NCBI GenBank assembly: GCA_020809705.1
Contig: CP085833.1
Location: 3,906,001 to 3,970,000 of the forward strand
Origin: Calonectria ilicicola
Lineage: Eukaryota > Ascomycota > Sordariomycetes > Hypocreales > Nectriaceae
Direction: 5' to 3'
DNA: 64,000 nucleotides
Shown: positions 36,455-48,693 of the stretch, piece by piece
Layout: the number at the start of each line of letters is the position of its first letter
How positions within the stretch are numbered: the stretch's first letter is position 1
Translations under genes and position numbers: made by a program
The notes under the pieces: model-generated
What the model saw: the letters and a program-made list of their open reading frames with translations, nothing else
The model's database searches: none
What the model was told of the DNA's origin: nothing

Positions 36455-39400
36455 GATGGCGTCTGGTTCTTGATGATTATGGGGTATAGATGAATGTTGC
36501 TTTTCACGACGGAGTGGGAAAAAAGTTGGGAGGGACAGGGACTTGGATGTATGTTTATTCTGGGAGGCGAGCGGGTTAGCAACCGTGCCCTCGTAATGCA
36601 GTGGACAAGCAAAGGCCAAGACCGCATGAAGGCTGAGGTAAAGAAGCAAATGTTGGTGGGGAGGGTTGAAATAAAAATATCTTTGGACCAGGCCGTGCAA
36701 CGACGGCGGACACGGACAGGGACGCTCCGCTATTCGTTGACGCCCTTGCAAAGGGGAGACATTAAGACCTGCAGAGGAAAATATCGAATACAGCACATAC
36801 CTCTGGCGTCCGTGGCTCCCGATCCAACTCACAAAAAGACCCGCTGCGACCAGCGCTAAGTTGATAGGGACCAACTAATGACGGCTGTGCCGTTGTCCGC
36901 TTTGCCGCCGTCTCGTCTTGTTTTCTGGCCTGGCAGTCGTAGAGGGGCCACTTTGAGGGTAGCAGTGACGCAACACGATGGGGCCGAAGCGCGGCAGGCG
37001 GGGGAGGCAGTTGAACAAAAAAAAGATATTCAAGCGACAAGCGAGGATCTGGGATGGAGGCAGAGGAGTAAAAGTAAAATTAACAAGCTTGCCCGCGGTA
37101 GACGAGGTAAAGGAGACGCGCGCGCGACTGTGAGTTGAGGGTGTGACGTTCCCGCAAACGTTTGTAGAAACCAAAGGGGGAAAAGTGTATGGGACTCCGT
37201 CAAAGGGTGTGTTGGCTTGGTTGGCGACGACAGGGTTGGGCTTGGCAAGGCTCGGGCTGGTTGGAAGGATTAATGTCGAGCTGTTGGACCGCAGGCGAAG
37301 GGGGACTCGCGCGTGGTGTGTGGGGGGGAGGAAGCGGCGGAGACAACAACAGCAAACGATTCAGAAGATGGGCGAGGATGATGTCCCGAGACGACGCAAG
37401 CGACTTAAAAGGCTTTATTTGAGAGACAAGAGCAAGAGTGAATGTCAGCCGATGGCGTGTCTTGCGCGTGCGTCTGTGGCTGCGAAAAAAAGGGACCGAA
37501 GCGCCAGAACCAGGCTAATAGAATCTTCGGTGATGTGATGAGCGTGCATCCAAGTCAAGGCCGAAACCAAAGCCGACAGACAGACAGCCTGCCAGGAAGC
37601 AACAGCATCAGTGCACGGGGCCGTCAGCGGGTATTTCAAGCTACGGGAGAAAGTCTCGACGGCGACAAGCCAGTCGCTGGGGGGGGCACGAGACTGACGG
37701 GACGACAGCCGCCGCGCGAAGCCATGTGTCAAGGCCGGTCCCCTTTTTCGCACGTTCCCTGATCCCTCGACTACTTCGACCCCTCGCTTCCCATATGTCT
37801 TTGCTTTAGCCTTTGTTGCCCAGCCCGGCACCGCATCGAGATGCCAGTCCTTAGAACGGCCGCGATGGACGTCGTCCCGGGTGTTTTGCATCGCCCTTTG
37901 CGACCCTATGGTTGGCTGGCCCACGCTGCATCCAGCCCAACATGTGGGGAGGGGCAGGCAATTACACTTGTCGCACCACAGCTGTGGGCATGCTCAGAAA
38001 CAATGCCCTTTTGTCCAGTGCCTGGCCGCCGTCCTCATGCATTGATGGCTCTTCCTGCATGACCGGCGCTGCAGGTCGGGGGGTCCCACGGCCCACGGGG
38101 ACTAACAGTAGCAGGTTTTTATTTTTCTCACCTTCTCAACACGGAGACTATGAGGAAAAGAAAAGAAGTTGCCGGAAATCACGGAGGATCGCGAGGAACC
38201 TGCCTATTGGCGGCCATACGGGGGGGCTTAATCTTGTGCCCGCATCCTGTTGTGTGTATGCCCGACGACAGCCAGCCAACCTTGAGACCTACATGCAGAA
38301 CAGCCATTTCGTCACCCTACACACCCAGCTTAGGTCTCGGTCGCTCTCGTTCGTCGCCAAGTCATACACTACGGCCTCACTCAACGGGGCAACCACTGTC
38401 CTCCGCCCAAGGCCCGATCTCCTCTTTTGATGACTTCATTCTCCCTTGCCATCCTGCCTACCATAACGCGTCTGGCCATTACGGCATCATCCGCTAACCT
38501 GGTGATGAACCCCGCTGCTACATGCCACGGGCCCTCGTGACTAACACCCTCCCTCCCACTATCACACAACTTTTTTTTTTTTTTGCTCATCACTATCGCG
38601 TAGCCCTGCCAGGCCATGCCATGCGGTAGCTTAGCACGGCATGATGGGAGGAACCCACCCATCATGGCCCTAATCCGGTGCGATCAACACGCCTCGATCC
38701 TAGGACGGCGCACACCAAAGAGGGAAAGCTTCCCTGCTTAACCCCCTTGGGCGCCCGACTTATCTTGGACCTGACGAGGCTTTCCCAGTAGCTAACCACT
38801 AGATGCGACATCATGCGTCGCTGTGATTGGATCGCCCTTTTACTCAGTTATGCTGTCTCGAAACCAAGCTTTTTCTGATATCGGCCTGTATGCACTCTCC
38901 GCCCCCTGATCAATTCGCCACTGCATAGGGGAATTAAAAATAAGGGGGCCTTATATCAAGGGTTCTTATACGTGTTTCCGTATTCCTGGTAAGGGATCTG
39001 ATCTGCTCTTTGGGCAACGTGCTTGAAACAAGGGCCTCGTCACCTCCCAGCGATGCCATGATGCTTGTGATTCAAAAGCCACCGAGGGGCTGCTGGATGC
39101 CACAGAGGGGCTCATGCTTCACGGCGTGGTTTGACCCCGGGCTGCCGACGTCATCGGGCCGCCGATCCCGAGCTCCATGTAACCTTGATTTGATAGTCGA
39201 ACGATTGGACGATCATGTGACAATAAACGTGACTTGGATGGCTCGTCGCGTACCCACCTTAGCTCGTACATAATTTTTATGGCCTTACATAATCCTTTTT
39301 TTTTGGATTAGGTAAGCATGGATCCAACGGCAGAAACTTCAGTTCCTCAATTTGACAGTGTCTATGAGGCCATCGTCAGACGGTACGACCAGTCAATTCC

Positions 39401-39553
39401 CACGGCCACTCATCCGCGCTCGGTGAAGGGGGGTTTCCCGGTACTCAATCGACTCTCTTGAGCTCTTCCAAGCCTCAATTTCGCTTCGGGACCTTCTCTG
39501 TGCACGGCATCACGCGATAATCCTCCCTCTCCCCACCTCCAAAACTCGTCACA
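36455..39553. other. 3.1-kb interval between divergent genes, no supported gene
   Basis: This interval lies between the start of the 387-aa unknown gene (minus) and the start of mL58 (plus), so it holds both promoters. GA-rich leader sequence is seen at 36480-36660. Frames of up to about 170 codons occur but show no family features. A T13 run is at 38572-38584. Nothing else can be assigned. Confidence 0.45.
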
Positions 39554-40180
39554 ATGGAGTTTCGAGCTATTGCCCGCCCAGCCGCTCGGCTGCTCACCAC
39601 ACCTCGCTCCGCGACTCTCCCACTGGTTCCCGTCCGTGGCCACAAGACAACGGCCCGCACAAAGCGATCGCTCAAGATTGCCCCCCACGACTCATTCCTA
39701 CCTGATCGCCAGACTGCTTTCCCTGGTGCCGACTCCATCATCTACAACCCACCCTCGTCCGAAGCCTCACCCGAACACACCCCCTTCCTCTTCCTCCCCA
39801 GCAACGACGCCCGCCGTGTGGCCCTCACCCGCCTCCGCCATGTCACCGGCTCTCCAGCTGCTCCCAAGAAGGAGTCGCAGCTGCCCCCACAGATGGATTA
39901 CAAGAAGCGCACACCAGTATACAACCTCGGCGCCGAGGAGATCAAGGAGATGAAGCGCCTGCGCAACGAGGACCCATTTACCTGGACCTCGTACGCCCTG
40001 GCCAAGAAGTTCAACTGCTCCTCCGTCTTCGTGCGAATGGCCGCCCCCGCCCCTCCAGAGTACCTAAAGGCCCTCAAGGACAAGACCGAGCGGAGGGAGA
40101 GCAGGTGGGGAAACATCAAATCCAAGGCCCGGGAGGACCGCAAGAGGAGGACCGAGATGCTGTACCGTGGAGAGCTATAG
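39554..40180 (+). CDS. MRPL20: Mitochondrial large ribosomal subunit protein mL58 (Mrpl20)
   Basis: This is a structural protein of the large mitochondrial ribosomal subunit. It is a single exon of 208 aa, from ATG 39554 to TAG 40178-40180. The first 30 residues (MEFRAIARPAARLLTTPRSA) are Arg-rich and lack acidic residues after Glu3, as in a mitochondrial targeting peptide. The mature part contains GADSIIYNPPSSEASPEHTP and FLFLPSNDARR. It then has the family's core, RTPVYNLGAEEIKEMKRLR, EDPFTWTSYALAKKFNCS and SSVFVRMAAPAPPEYLK, and ends with a basic tail (SKAREDRKRRTEMLYR). This arrangement matches fungal L20/mL58 proteins. The length is normal and nothing is missing. Confidence 0.93.
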   Translation: MEFRAIARPAARLLTTPRSATLPLVPVRGHKTTARTKRSLKIAPHDSFLPDRQTAFPGADSIIYNPPSSEASPEHTPFLFLPSNDARRVALTRLRHVTGSPAAPKKESQLPPQMDYKKRTPVYNLGAEEIKEMKRLRNEDPFTWTSYALAKKFNCSSVFVRMAAPAPPEYLKALKDKTERRESRWGNIKSKAREDRKRRTEMLYRGEL

Positions 40181-40778
40181 CGGACAAAAAATCACGACGA
40201 GATGTGCTGGAGAGTGTGTGGCATTACGATCGAGTCACGGACCTGTACAAATACATGACCATTCAAGGCAACGTGTAGGATTATTTGGCGGTGATGTGAG
40301 ATGCGAGACGTATTTTGAAAGTGCCTTGAATGGCCGAATGGTTCAAATCTTTGTATAACTGCCGATACCTGGAACTCCCTAAATAAATTAGCCTTTGTAC
40401 TTTTACTACCCTTCATAAGAAACGAAATGAGTGAGAAAATGTGACGAGTTGAGGGAGGACAAGGACTAAGATTAAAATAGAACAAAATAAGATGAACTGT
40501 CTAAATATAAAGATGAATAATCTAACGCCCTGTTAATTTCATTCGTCTACCAGGATTTATTTTTACTAGAGTTCTCGCGATGAGAGCAAGTTCCGTGTTG
40601 TGCCATGTTTCAGTCACTGAGCGCCTCATCTTCCACATCATTCATTACTATCGTTGCACATATAAATGTGCTCTCAAAACACAAAATATCCACCAGTTAT
40701 ATACTTAGATAGCCAACACCAACTAGATCCACCCAAATCACACATAATCTCAAGCTGCGATCCATATATTTTTATGGT
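40181..40778. other. AT-rich intergenic spacer between convergent genes
   Basis: About 600 bp of AT-rich DNA between the stop of mL58 and the stop of the F-box-like gene, expected to contain both 3' UTRs. Nothing else is seen. Confidence 0.5.
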
Positions 40779-42531
40779 CTAGAAAGGGTTCGTATTGGAC
40801 GTTGAAGCCCTGCGACTGCTTTCTCCAGCGGATGACGACGATGACGACGATGGCGCATCCGTCAAGTCCTTTTCACTGGGAATGACACGATAGCACCAAC
40901 CGCACCAGCTTCTCCGGGCACCTCGCACCTCGCGGCCGAGAACCCTTGTGCCACTGCCACGTTCATCCTCCCACTCTGGAACACAGGCTCCAACACGAAC
41001 CATACGAACACGCTTGCGCTTGACGATACCGCCGATGCCTTCAATCTCATGGCGGTTGTAGCCAGGGCCAAGCATGGGAGAAGGCGTGCGGTCAGTTTGC
41101 GACAGACGCAGCGATTCTAAGAACGTGTCAACAGGAAGTTGGCCCTGAGCCTGGCCTGGATTCGGCTCGGGTGAGGTGACGACGTTTCCGTCGCGAGCAT
41201 CCTCGGCGTCACAATCAAGCTGTTGTTCGCGCTCCTTGGCAGCACAACAATCGGCTTCTCGGCCACAGACAACACCCCGGTCGCCCTCACCGATTCCAGT
41301 GCCCAGACCGCCGAGAATTTCACCATACTGATTGCGCCAGCGCCAAATGCTAGGTTTTATTAGTCAAAGTCTGCACAGTATGTATATGTGTAATGAATTA
41401 GACATACCGTTGGTATTCATGATCGGCACCGCGGATGCTCCGTCCACAGGGTTGGCACAGCCAAACTCCCTCGTCTTCGCACTTACACACTGCACGTTGG
41501 ACGGCATCCGAGGTTACGGGCAGGTCCGCATCAAGGGCTGGCTTGGCCAGAGTTGCGATTGGTGCGCGGACACAGGGCTTGCACAGTCTCCTATGTCTTT
41601 CACGCAAGGCCACTGGTGCCGGGGGCTTGATAGCGCAGTTCTATAGCCATGCATCAGCAACCACAACGCAATTGGACAGAGTGATAGCACCAATGATAAG
41701 ATGCCGATGTTTACTGCACTCACCCTGCAGATTACTTCGCCGCAACGACGACACTCGCCGACCATGTCACGGGCGCAGTCGCCAGACTTGCCATTGTAAC
41801 TTCGGCCATCTTCCATATAAAACCAGTTGCCGGCCCGGGCACGATACCGGAAAGTTTCCGCGGGATCGACAGGTACGGCCTCGTTACAGCAATGCAATGT
41901 GGAGTTGATGAGAATATTGCGGTATTGGAGAAGGCCATGGTGAATAAGCCGACAAGTGCGGGAAAGGGCATCGAGCGTGTTGAGGTCGATGGAAGACGCG
42001 ACGGCGACAACAATCCTGTTGGGGGCAAGAACAGGGTGTTAGTGTATGTGTTGAGGGGGGGTGATTACAGGACCCATGATAAGCCTTGTTTGACACAAAC
42101 GACCACCGTAGAGATTTGATGTGCGTGGCAATGGAAAAAAGGAGAGCAATGAGGGAATAGAGGAGATTTGGAGAAAGGGCCATGGCTTACGGGTAACATT
42201 GTAGGGCGTCCGTGGCAGGACTGCGAAAGATGGTGTCGTCCATGGTGCCTATCGGCTGTTGGTGGGAGGAGCCGTCTGGCCAAGGTCCATTCCGTCCGTT
42301 GGCGGAAAGAAGTTGAAGTTTCTTGAGCAGCTCAATGTGCTGCTGTTGCTGTTGTTGTTGGCGCAAGAGACGGTGTTGGGGGTCGTCATGATGAAGTAGC
42401 TGGCCCGGCATCGGGACCGGGGGCATCGGTTCGCCAGCACGGTGAGCAGCTGCAGCACCGGCTCCAGACGCAGGCCCTAGGACACCGGGGCCTGCGTCGT
42501 CGTCGTCGTCCAGGTCTACAAAGCGCGCCAT
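40779..42531 (-). CDS. F-box-like protein with Cys-rich putative zinc clusters
   Basis: There are four exons on the minus strand: 42531-42191, 42015-41724, 41640-41408 and 41349-40779. All junctions keep the frame, giving 478 aa. The start is MARFVDLDDDDDAGPG; residues 1-95 are Asp-, Gly- and Gln-rich. Across the first junction comes an F-box-like helix bundle (SSIDLNTLDALSRTCRLIHH, then GLLQYRNILI). This is followed by FRYRARAGNWFYMEDGRSYN and a series of Cys pairs: CRRCGEVICRNC, then RRLCKPC, then CKCEDEGVWLCQPCGRS. A last pair, WCGWCYRV, lies near the C-terminus. The Cys spacing suggests two or more structural zinc sites. A role as a ubiquitin-ligase adaptor would follow if the F-box binds Skp1, but that is inference. 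The C-terminal 60 residues are Ser/Arg-rich. I believe it is a conserved fungal family but can give no name. Confidence 0.85.
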
Positions 42532-42874
42532 GGCTTCAATGGCTGGTTGTGATGGATGGCGTGCTGGGGTGTGCTTTGGCTTGGCTTGCACCTAGAACCC
42601 ACTCAGCCCCAGGATCTGATAAGCGCACGATCGTCAGGTGCGTGTGCGCTGTGCATCCGAGGCTCGGCCGATGTAGGTCGGCGGTCGAGGGAGGCCAGGG
42701 AGCAGGACAATGCTGGTCAAGGACAGCTCGTCTGGCCTGCAAGCAGATACTTTGTACGTAAAAAGATGAGAAGCTTTTGCTATGAGGCCTCAGTCTAGGC
42801 TCAACTGGGCCCCGGGATCGTGGAACAATTGGAAGTGATGGTGCAAGAGGGTTAGGTAGGTTAGGGATGGGTAA

Positions 42875-42896
42875 GGTAGGTAGGTAGGTAGGTACC
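42875..42896. repeat. (GGTA)n tetramer microsatellite
   Basis: About five consecutive GGTA units lie 350 bp upstream of the F-box-like gene start, preceded by related GGTTAGG/GGGTAAGG sequence. Confidence 0.75.
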
Positions 42897-43380
42897 TGGC
42901 CTGGCCGGCTCGAGACGTGTACCTCCCGCAGGTACCTGAGTAAAAAGGCACAAGCGTGGGTTGCTCCGATTGGGAAAGTGTGGAGGGTTGCGGGAAGGTG
43001 AGCGCGACGAGGTGTTTGAAGCGGGGGAATCAAGCCAGAGGTGAGGGTAAAGAGGGGGAAACGACTGATGAGGATGAGGGGTGGCGACGCAATGGGCGAG
43101 TTGCCGCGAGTGCTCGGTCTCACGGACGAGGGGAGGGGAGGGGATTTACGAGGGCGCGGCCAAGATCGTGAGTGTTATTGGAGGCAAGTTGCAGCACTCG
43201 GATGCAAGCCAGCGCGGCGGGAGAGGCAGCGTGCCCGAAAAGGGAAGCCAGTGTGAGAAAGACGAAGCTGCAATGGAATGATGGGAATCGATGATGGGAT
43301 GAGCCGCCAATGGCACGTCACCCGGGAGAATGGCTTCCAAAACCACGGGCTGCGTCTGGGCAATGTGATGCGCTCGCTGT

Positions 43381-43425
43381 GATGCGATGCGATACGATAC
43401 GATGCGATATCATGCGACGTGATGC
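43381..43425. repeat. Degenerate GATGC pentamer array, nine units
   Basis: Nine contiguous pentamers: GATGC, GATGC, GATAC, GATAC, GATGC, GATAT, CATGC, GACGT, GATGC. Four are exact and the rest differ by one or two bases, so this is an ageing microsatellite in non-coding DNA. Confidence 0.75.
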
Positions 43426-45340
43426 TGCACTGTGCTGTGGCGGCGAGCATCAACCTGGATTGCGTCACACACATCCAGAGACACCGGCAACCTGAGAACA
43501 AGACACTTGGAGCTTTCTAACTGCCTCTCCTTCCATCTAAGCAATCATCATGATCCCCGAACGAGACGGAGCTCCCGCCCCTCTTTTCGGTCCCCTCTCT
43601 AAACCCTTTGCGAGTGCCTTTTCCCCGCTTGTGGAGCACACAGCACGATGCGTCCATCAACAAGAGACTGGGAACGCCTTCTTTTTTGTTTTCCTCCTTT
43701 CCACATGGGAGCTGTGCGACCTTCCATGCACACAAGGTACATATGCAGCTTGCCCCTTAGTCTAATGTAGAGCCACGAAGAGCCGTGGTCTGTCTTGTCC
43801 ACCGAATTGCCGGCGGTGACGCTTGCATGCTTTTGTTTCTTTTTTGTACTCGAGATGGCGGCGCAGAAGTAAAAAAAAAAAAAAGTACTTCGAGTACAAC
43901 GAGTACATGGACAGACACACCGACGCAACCTTGAGCATATCTTTGACCCTGTCTGAACTGTGAGAAAATGCGACAAAATACATTCCTTTTTTTTTATTTT
44001 TATTTATAGACCATATCATCACTTTATCGTTTTATTTTAGGTTTAGATAGATACATTTATTTTTCCCTCGTTTATTCAACTCGTCCGTATTAATTAATGA
44101 CTGCTAACATCTTTCATCACTCGCTTGACCCGTCATTTAAACAACGAGCCCTGTGACCTCTAGGCCCTCCACTAGACAACAACGGTCAGTGGCGGCCCTG
44201 GAGCCACTAGCGGCATGCAGCGTCCCAGGGCATGCAGCACCGCCCCACGCTCCCTCTCGTCATGGGAACCATCGCAGATTTTTCCAAGGGGCTTCTGGCA
44301 GTGTTTGCAATTCAGACCCAGGCGCCCCCCAGAGCTGAATTGCGGAAATTGGCTCATCTCAACAAGAGCAGGCCTGCCCCCATTTGCCTTTGTTTTCTCT
44401 TACGTGCCGGTATTCGAAATTCCCCGTCTTTTTTTCCAGAAGCCTGGTCCGGTTTCGGCTCACAGTCCGCTCTCTTAAGAGCTGGGCTTATCTTATCCGC
44501 TAGTCCCATTATTCTCTGACAGGCTGCTAATAATAGGTGCCCACTATATGTACTTGTGCCATGTACTCAACTGCCTACCGGCATCACAAACCGGCTTCTC
44601 AGACATGCTCTTTACGTATGGAGCAACATCGCCGGCTGGCCCGTCATGTGCTTTCGCCGTGCAAGGAAACCCCGCATTTTCCAAATGCCAGTAAAAGAAA
44701 TAGGCAATGCAAATGCATATAAGATAATGAATCCGGGAGAAAACAAGGAATATAGCTGTCTCACCTGCTCCTCGATTCTGTGTCAGAGGAATAGTGTCCC
44801 AATGCGGCGATCAGCAGCCCAACGCCTGCCCGGTTCCTCCACTTCCCGCCCACCGCCCGTAATTCTGGTGCCCGGTCTTCCGGTCCTGTATTAAGAGCAC
44901 AAGGCGACGGCCCGGCATGCAACTGGTCCGTAGCCTGCAAATAGGATTCATTCCGGCCAGTTGCTATGAGCTGTATAATTTAGAGTAGTATCCCCCCTCG
45001 TTTTATCAGCTGTGGGACTCTGAGACAACTCATCCCGGGTCGAGCTAGTCGATGGCGGCTTGCTACGGTAGAACCATCTAAGATGTGGTTTTGTAGACGT
45101 CTTGTGACACTATTTTGCGGGGCGGCATACGATGGATTAAGAGAGCTGCATGCATATTGCTCATTATGTTTCATACGAAAATTTCATTATCTATTCAATT
45201 TTGGTCCCAAACCCTGCAACATGCTGCAAATATACTGGAAAAACAACCCATGCTACTTGGTAGCTTCTAGTGCTCTGGAGGTATCATCGAAATCGAATTA
45301 TGCAAAAGTCGTTTCATCATCATACTAGTTTTCGCGCAAT

Positions 45341-48300
45341 TCAAACGCGGAATATAATCTCCCCAACCAACTGTCGAATCTCACTGTAATACGAATGTCA
45401 GTACTAATCACAATGCCAGTCGCATATCATCACTTACTCTAGCTGCTTTTGTAGCTCCAAACTTAATATCGTTCGCAAAAGTTCGAGCGAAATAAAGGCG
45501 GTGAAGGCGGGTTGATAAGAGTTTTGCATCTCTAGCATCTCAGAATGAAGCCCGTTTGTACTCTTCATTAATGGAAATGTTTCCGACACAGCCAAGAATG
45601 GTGGCAAAGGTTGAGAGTGCCTCAGAGACGATGCGAGGTGGCACAGCAGCGATGTTGTGCCCTGAAACTGAAACTCTTTCGAAGCCCAAGTCGATGCTAG
45701 ATTATGCGGTGACCAGGCCGATGGATCGGCCCCTTCCTCTACATTCTCAAAGGACGGTGCTGGCATCGTTTGCGCAATGTGGGCCATCAGGGACATGATC
45801 GTCAGGATGCGCTGCATACCAGCGGTCAAATTAGCGTAGATGGCGCTGGGGAACTTTCCACCGATCGGCGGTTCATAGCTTGCAAAATGGCTGTTCATAC
45901 GCAGCGCATTCAACGCAAGGAGCTCCTGCTTGTAAAAATTCCCAAGAATGGTGCGAAGTTGGGCGTCTTCGTTTCCTGTGTTTTGCCGGCTCTCATCTCG
46001 ACCTTTTTGAATCCATCTCTCAACTGCAGTAAACATGGCGCTGTAGTGCCTAGCCAGGTTAAACAAGCTTCCCCCAGCAAGTATCGGCACCTTGGACTTT
46101 GCTGTGATGGGGTACGGGAAAAGGGTCCAAAAGAAGGAAACCGCACATCCCACTGCCACTGCTGCGAGCTTGTAAGGGCCGAAGATGTAGATTGGGTAAT
46201 ACGGCTGGCCATTTTCCTCTGCACGCTCTACACCGAGCACTTTGACCTAACAGAGGGAGTAAGTAGCAGTTCAAAGGAAATTACTGATAAGAGGCTTCTC
46301 ACCTGAAGCTCATATGCGATAATAATATTGAGCGTGACGACGGCGATAACAGAAGGGCCGAAAAGGTGAGGTTTCTTGACGTATGTGTAGTACTAAAAAT
46401 ACGGTCAGTTTTCTCGTCTGTGAGGAGAAAAGAAAAACAACATCACTAACCTCGATGACATTGGCTAGGAAGAGGAATATAATGACACCAGGAGTTTTGC
46501 CATCGACAATATACCAAGCTATGAGGCTCAGAATGAGGGCGATTACAGTGGCCATGATACGTCCAAAGAAACCAAAAAACGACTGCCCGCTAGTAGGACT
46601 CATGCCAATCACAATCACAATCATGGCCCAGACTCCTCGCTGATGAACGAAGAAATCGTGTGTCTGCTCCAAGAATGCGATGATGCCAACGCAGAGTGAT
46701 GCAGCAGCCACTCGCAGGCCGAACATGCTGAGGTCAGAACCAATAAGTCGCGATATCGGGCGAAACCATTCGCTTCCACGTTCCAGAGCATTCGTAGGCT
46801 TCAAGTGAACTGGGTCAACGACCTGTATGCCTCCAACTTCTCCTTCATCCTGCTCACCATCTGAGCTTGTAGCTCGTTCTTTCTTGGTGGCTGGTTGGTA
46901 TGAGATGCGAAGGGTTGGACCGATTAGGCGCAAATTCTTCATAGTATTGTCGTCCACCTTTCTCTTGGCAAATGCTATGAGGTTGAGAGTGGCGTCGAGA
47001 ACCATAGTTTGAAGGTTGAACAAGTAAAGAACCAACAGGAAATCTTGGTGCATGCTCACATCCTCATCTTCATCTTCAGTTTCTTTAGAGATGCCATCCT
47101 CGCTTCCATGTGGAGACGGGGGACGTGACGAGACAAGAAATGCATTGGCCTGAACGCGCTGCTTTGCATTGGCGAGCTCCTCGATTTTGAGCTTAAACGT
47201 ATTCACAAAGTCTGAGGATGATGGATCCAAACCCATAGGCATAAAATCTTTTTCCGCTGCTTCTGCATCAGCTTGTTTCTTCTTCTCGGGCTCTGCAAGT
47301 TCTAATTGCTGTAAGAAGTATTGCAGGCCAACACTGACAAGGGTCTTCGTGTCGTCAAGGCATAGCGAAAGGGCGTCAATGCTACGGTTGATTAGAACCT
47401 GATCTCGGGTAGTTGAATCACACGGTTCACCATTCACGGCAGAAAGTCGGGCTTCTGCTTCCGTAAAACTGTCGACTATGACTGGAAGAAGTGACATGCC
47501 AGACAAGGGGAGCAATACGCCTCTCAGGAGGGCTGAGATTTCCTCAAGGTCGGTGCTCGACAACTTTCCCACAGCCACTTCATTCTTTGAGTACTTCAAG
47601 TCCGCTTGAAGCTTTGCATCGAGAGCATTCAATGTGTTTGAAGCCTTGAGAAGATGGCTTCGGGCATTGGCGAACCCACCCTCGGGTGGGGTCTGGTCGG
47701 TCTCTTGCGCGGACGAACCATCTTCTGATCCTGCATATGTTTTTTGCCTAGTCAAGAAACTTGTCCTCGAAGCTGTATTGACAAACTCGGTCAGTGCTTT
47801 AAGAACAGCATTCGTCTCCCTGGCAAAAGTGTTGATGTCCTTGAAAACACCTCCACGACAAGTTCTGGGTAGAATGAATAGTGACACGCCAGTAGCAATT
47901 CCGAAGCCGATAAGAAAAGTCTTGATGACACGGACGCAAAAGTCGAAGCCGTCTTGGGGGTTGGTCCAGTTGGAGGCCCGGGTAAGCGTTACTAGGGCGA
48001 AGATGGAGGACGACACGATGGGATCTGTCAACTCGGCCATGCGCCATGCACGCAAGGCATTGCCAATCCTGTGCAATTCACTTGTCAGCTTTAGAATTCC
48101 AATAAGCACCATAACAGACTAACCAAATCATGACAAAAAGCCAAACGGCGGCAACGGCGGCAGCATTGCTGTCGTATCGATCATCACCAACATTGTTACC
48201 TGGGCGTCGCGCTTTGACAGCGGTGTAAATGGCCAAGCAGGATATGGACGCCGTGACACACAACGACAAAAGGCAAAAGAACATGACCTTGACGAATTTA

Positions 48301-48693
48301 GCGCGGGGAAGCAGGCATTGTGCCGAGACCGCAATCAGGGCAGCCAGATAACCAGTGGTGGTGGTGACGTCGGCCACGGCATTACTTTGTGAACTAGAAG
48401 GCAGTCAGCGAATCCGGAGCAACCAGACCCATTCTTGTTGTACGATTACCGACATTGCAATGACGATTGTGGGTGCTAGGGCGCCCTTCATCATCAAGAG
48501 CAGGCTCTCAGTGTCCATTCCCAAATCGGTCCACCATGTTTTCGGATTCGCCCATCTGCGTCGTGTTAGTCATGGGGGTCAATTGGATGGGTCCATACAA
48601 CAACAAACAAATCGGCGGGGTAAGTCAAGACAAGAACAAAAACATGCAGTACCTCTTGAGTCGAGCTCCGTTCACAGCACGGCGTTGCAGCAT
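45341..48693 (-). CDS. FUSC/DUF2421 (aromatic acid exporter-like) multi-pass membrane protein
   Basis: Seven exons on the minus strand: 48693-48653, 48555-48454, 48393-48124, 48068-46451, 46392-46303, 46246-45438 and 45383-45341, giving 990 aa. The short first exon gives MLQRRAVNGARLKR, then WANPKTWWTDLG. The last exon supplies only DEIRQLVGEIIFRV; it is entered through GTAAGT overlapping an apparent TAA stop. Residues about 40-200 hold the N-terminal membrane segments (TTGYLAALIAVSAQCLLPRA). A long soluble middle carries acidic, Ser-rich loops. Residues about 590-710 form the second membrane bundle: SPTSGQSFFGFFGRIMATVI, VIIFLFLANVIE and VIAVVTLNIIIAYELQ. The C-terminal 280 residues match the DUF2421 layout. 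The family is related to bacterial aromatic acid/fusaric acid efflux proteins; substrate and membrane are unknown. The exon 2 donor must be GTCGGT to keep the frame, which is unusual. Confidence 0.92.

Larger units (their letters stand above)
42532..45340. other. 2.8-kb interval between the F-box-like and FUSC genes
   Basis: This holds the promoter of the F-box-like gene and the 3' flank of the FUSC gene, both on the minus strand. Contents are a (GGTA)n repeat at 42875-42896, a degenerate GATGC pentamer array at 43381-43425, an A14 run near 43870, and AT-rich DNA at 43985-44100. No gene is supported. Confidence 0.45.

Noticed and set aside
36455..36874. Upstream extension of the 387-aa unknown protein
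   Set aside because: The frame stays open but encodes hydrophobic, low-complexity sequence without family features. The ATG at 36454 begins a plausible protein start.
42860..42900. TTAGGG-like interstitial telomere repeat
   Set aside because: Only single TTAGG(G) units occur beside a GGTA microsatellite; there is no tandem TTAGGG array.
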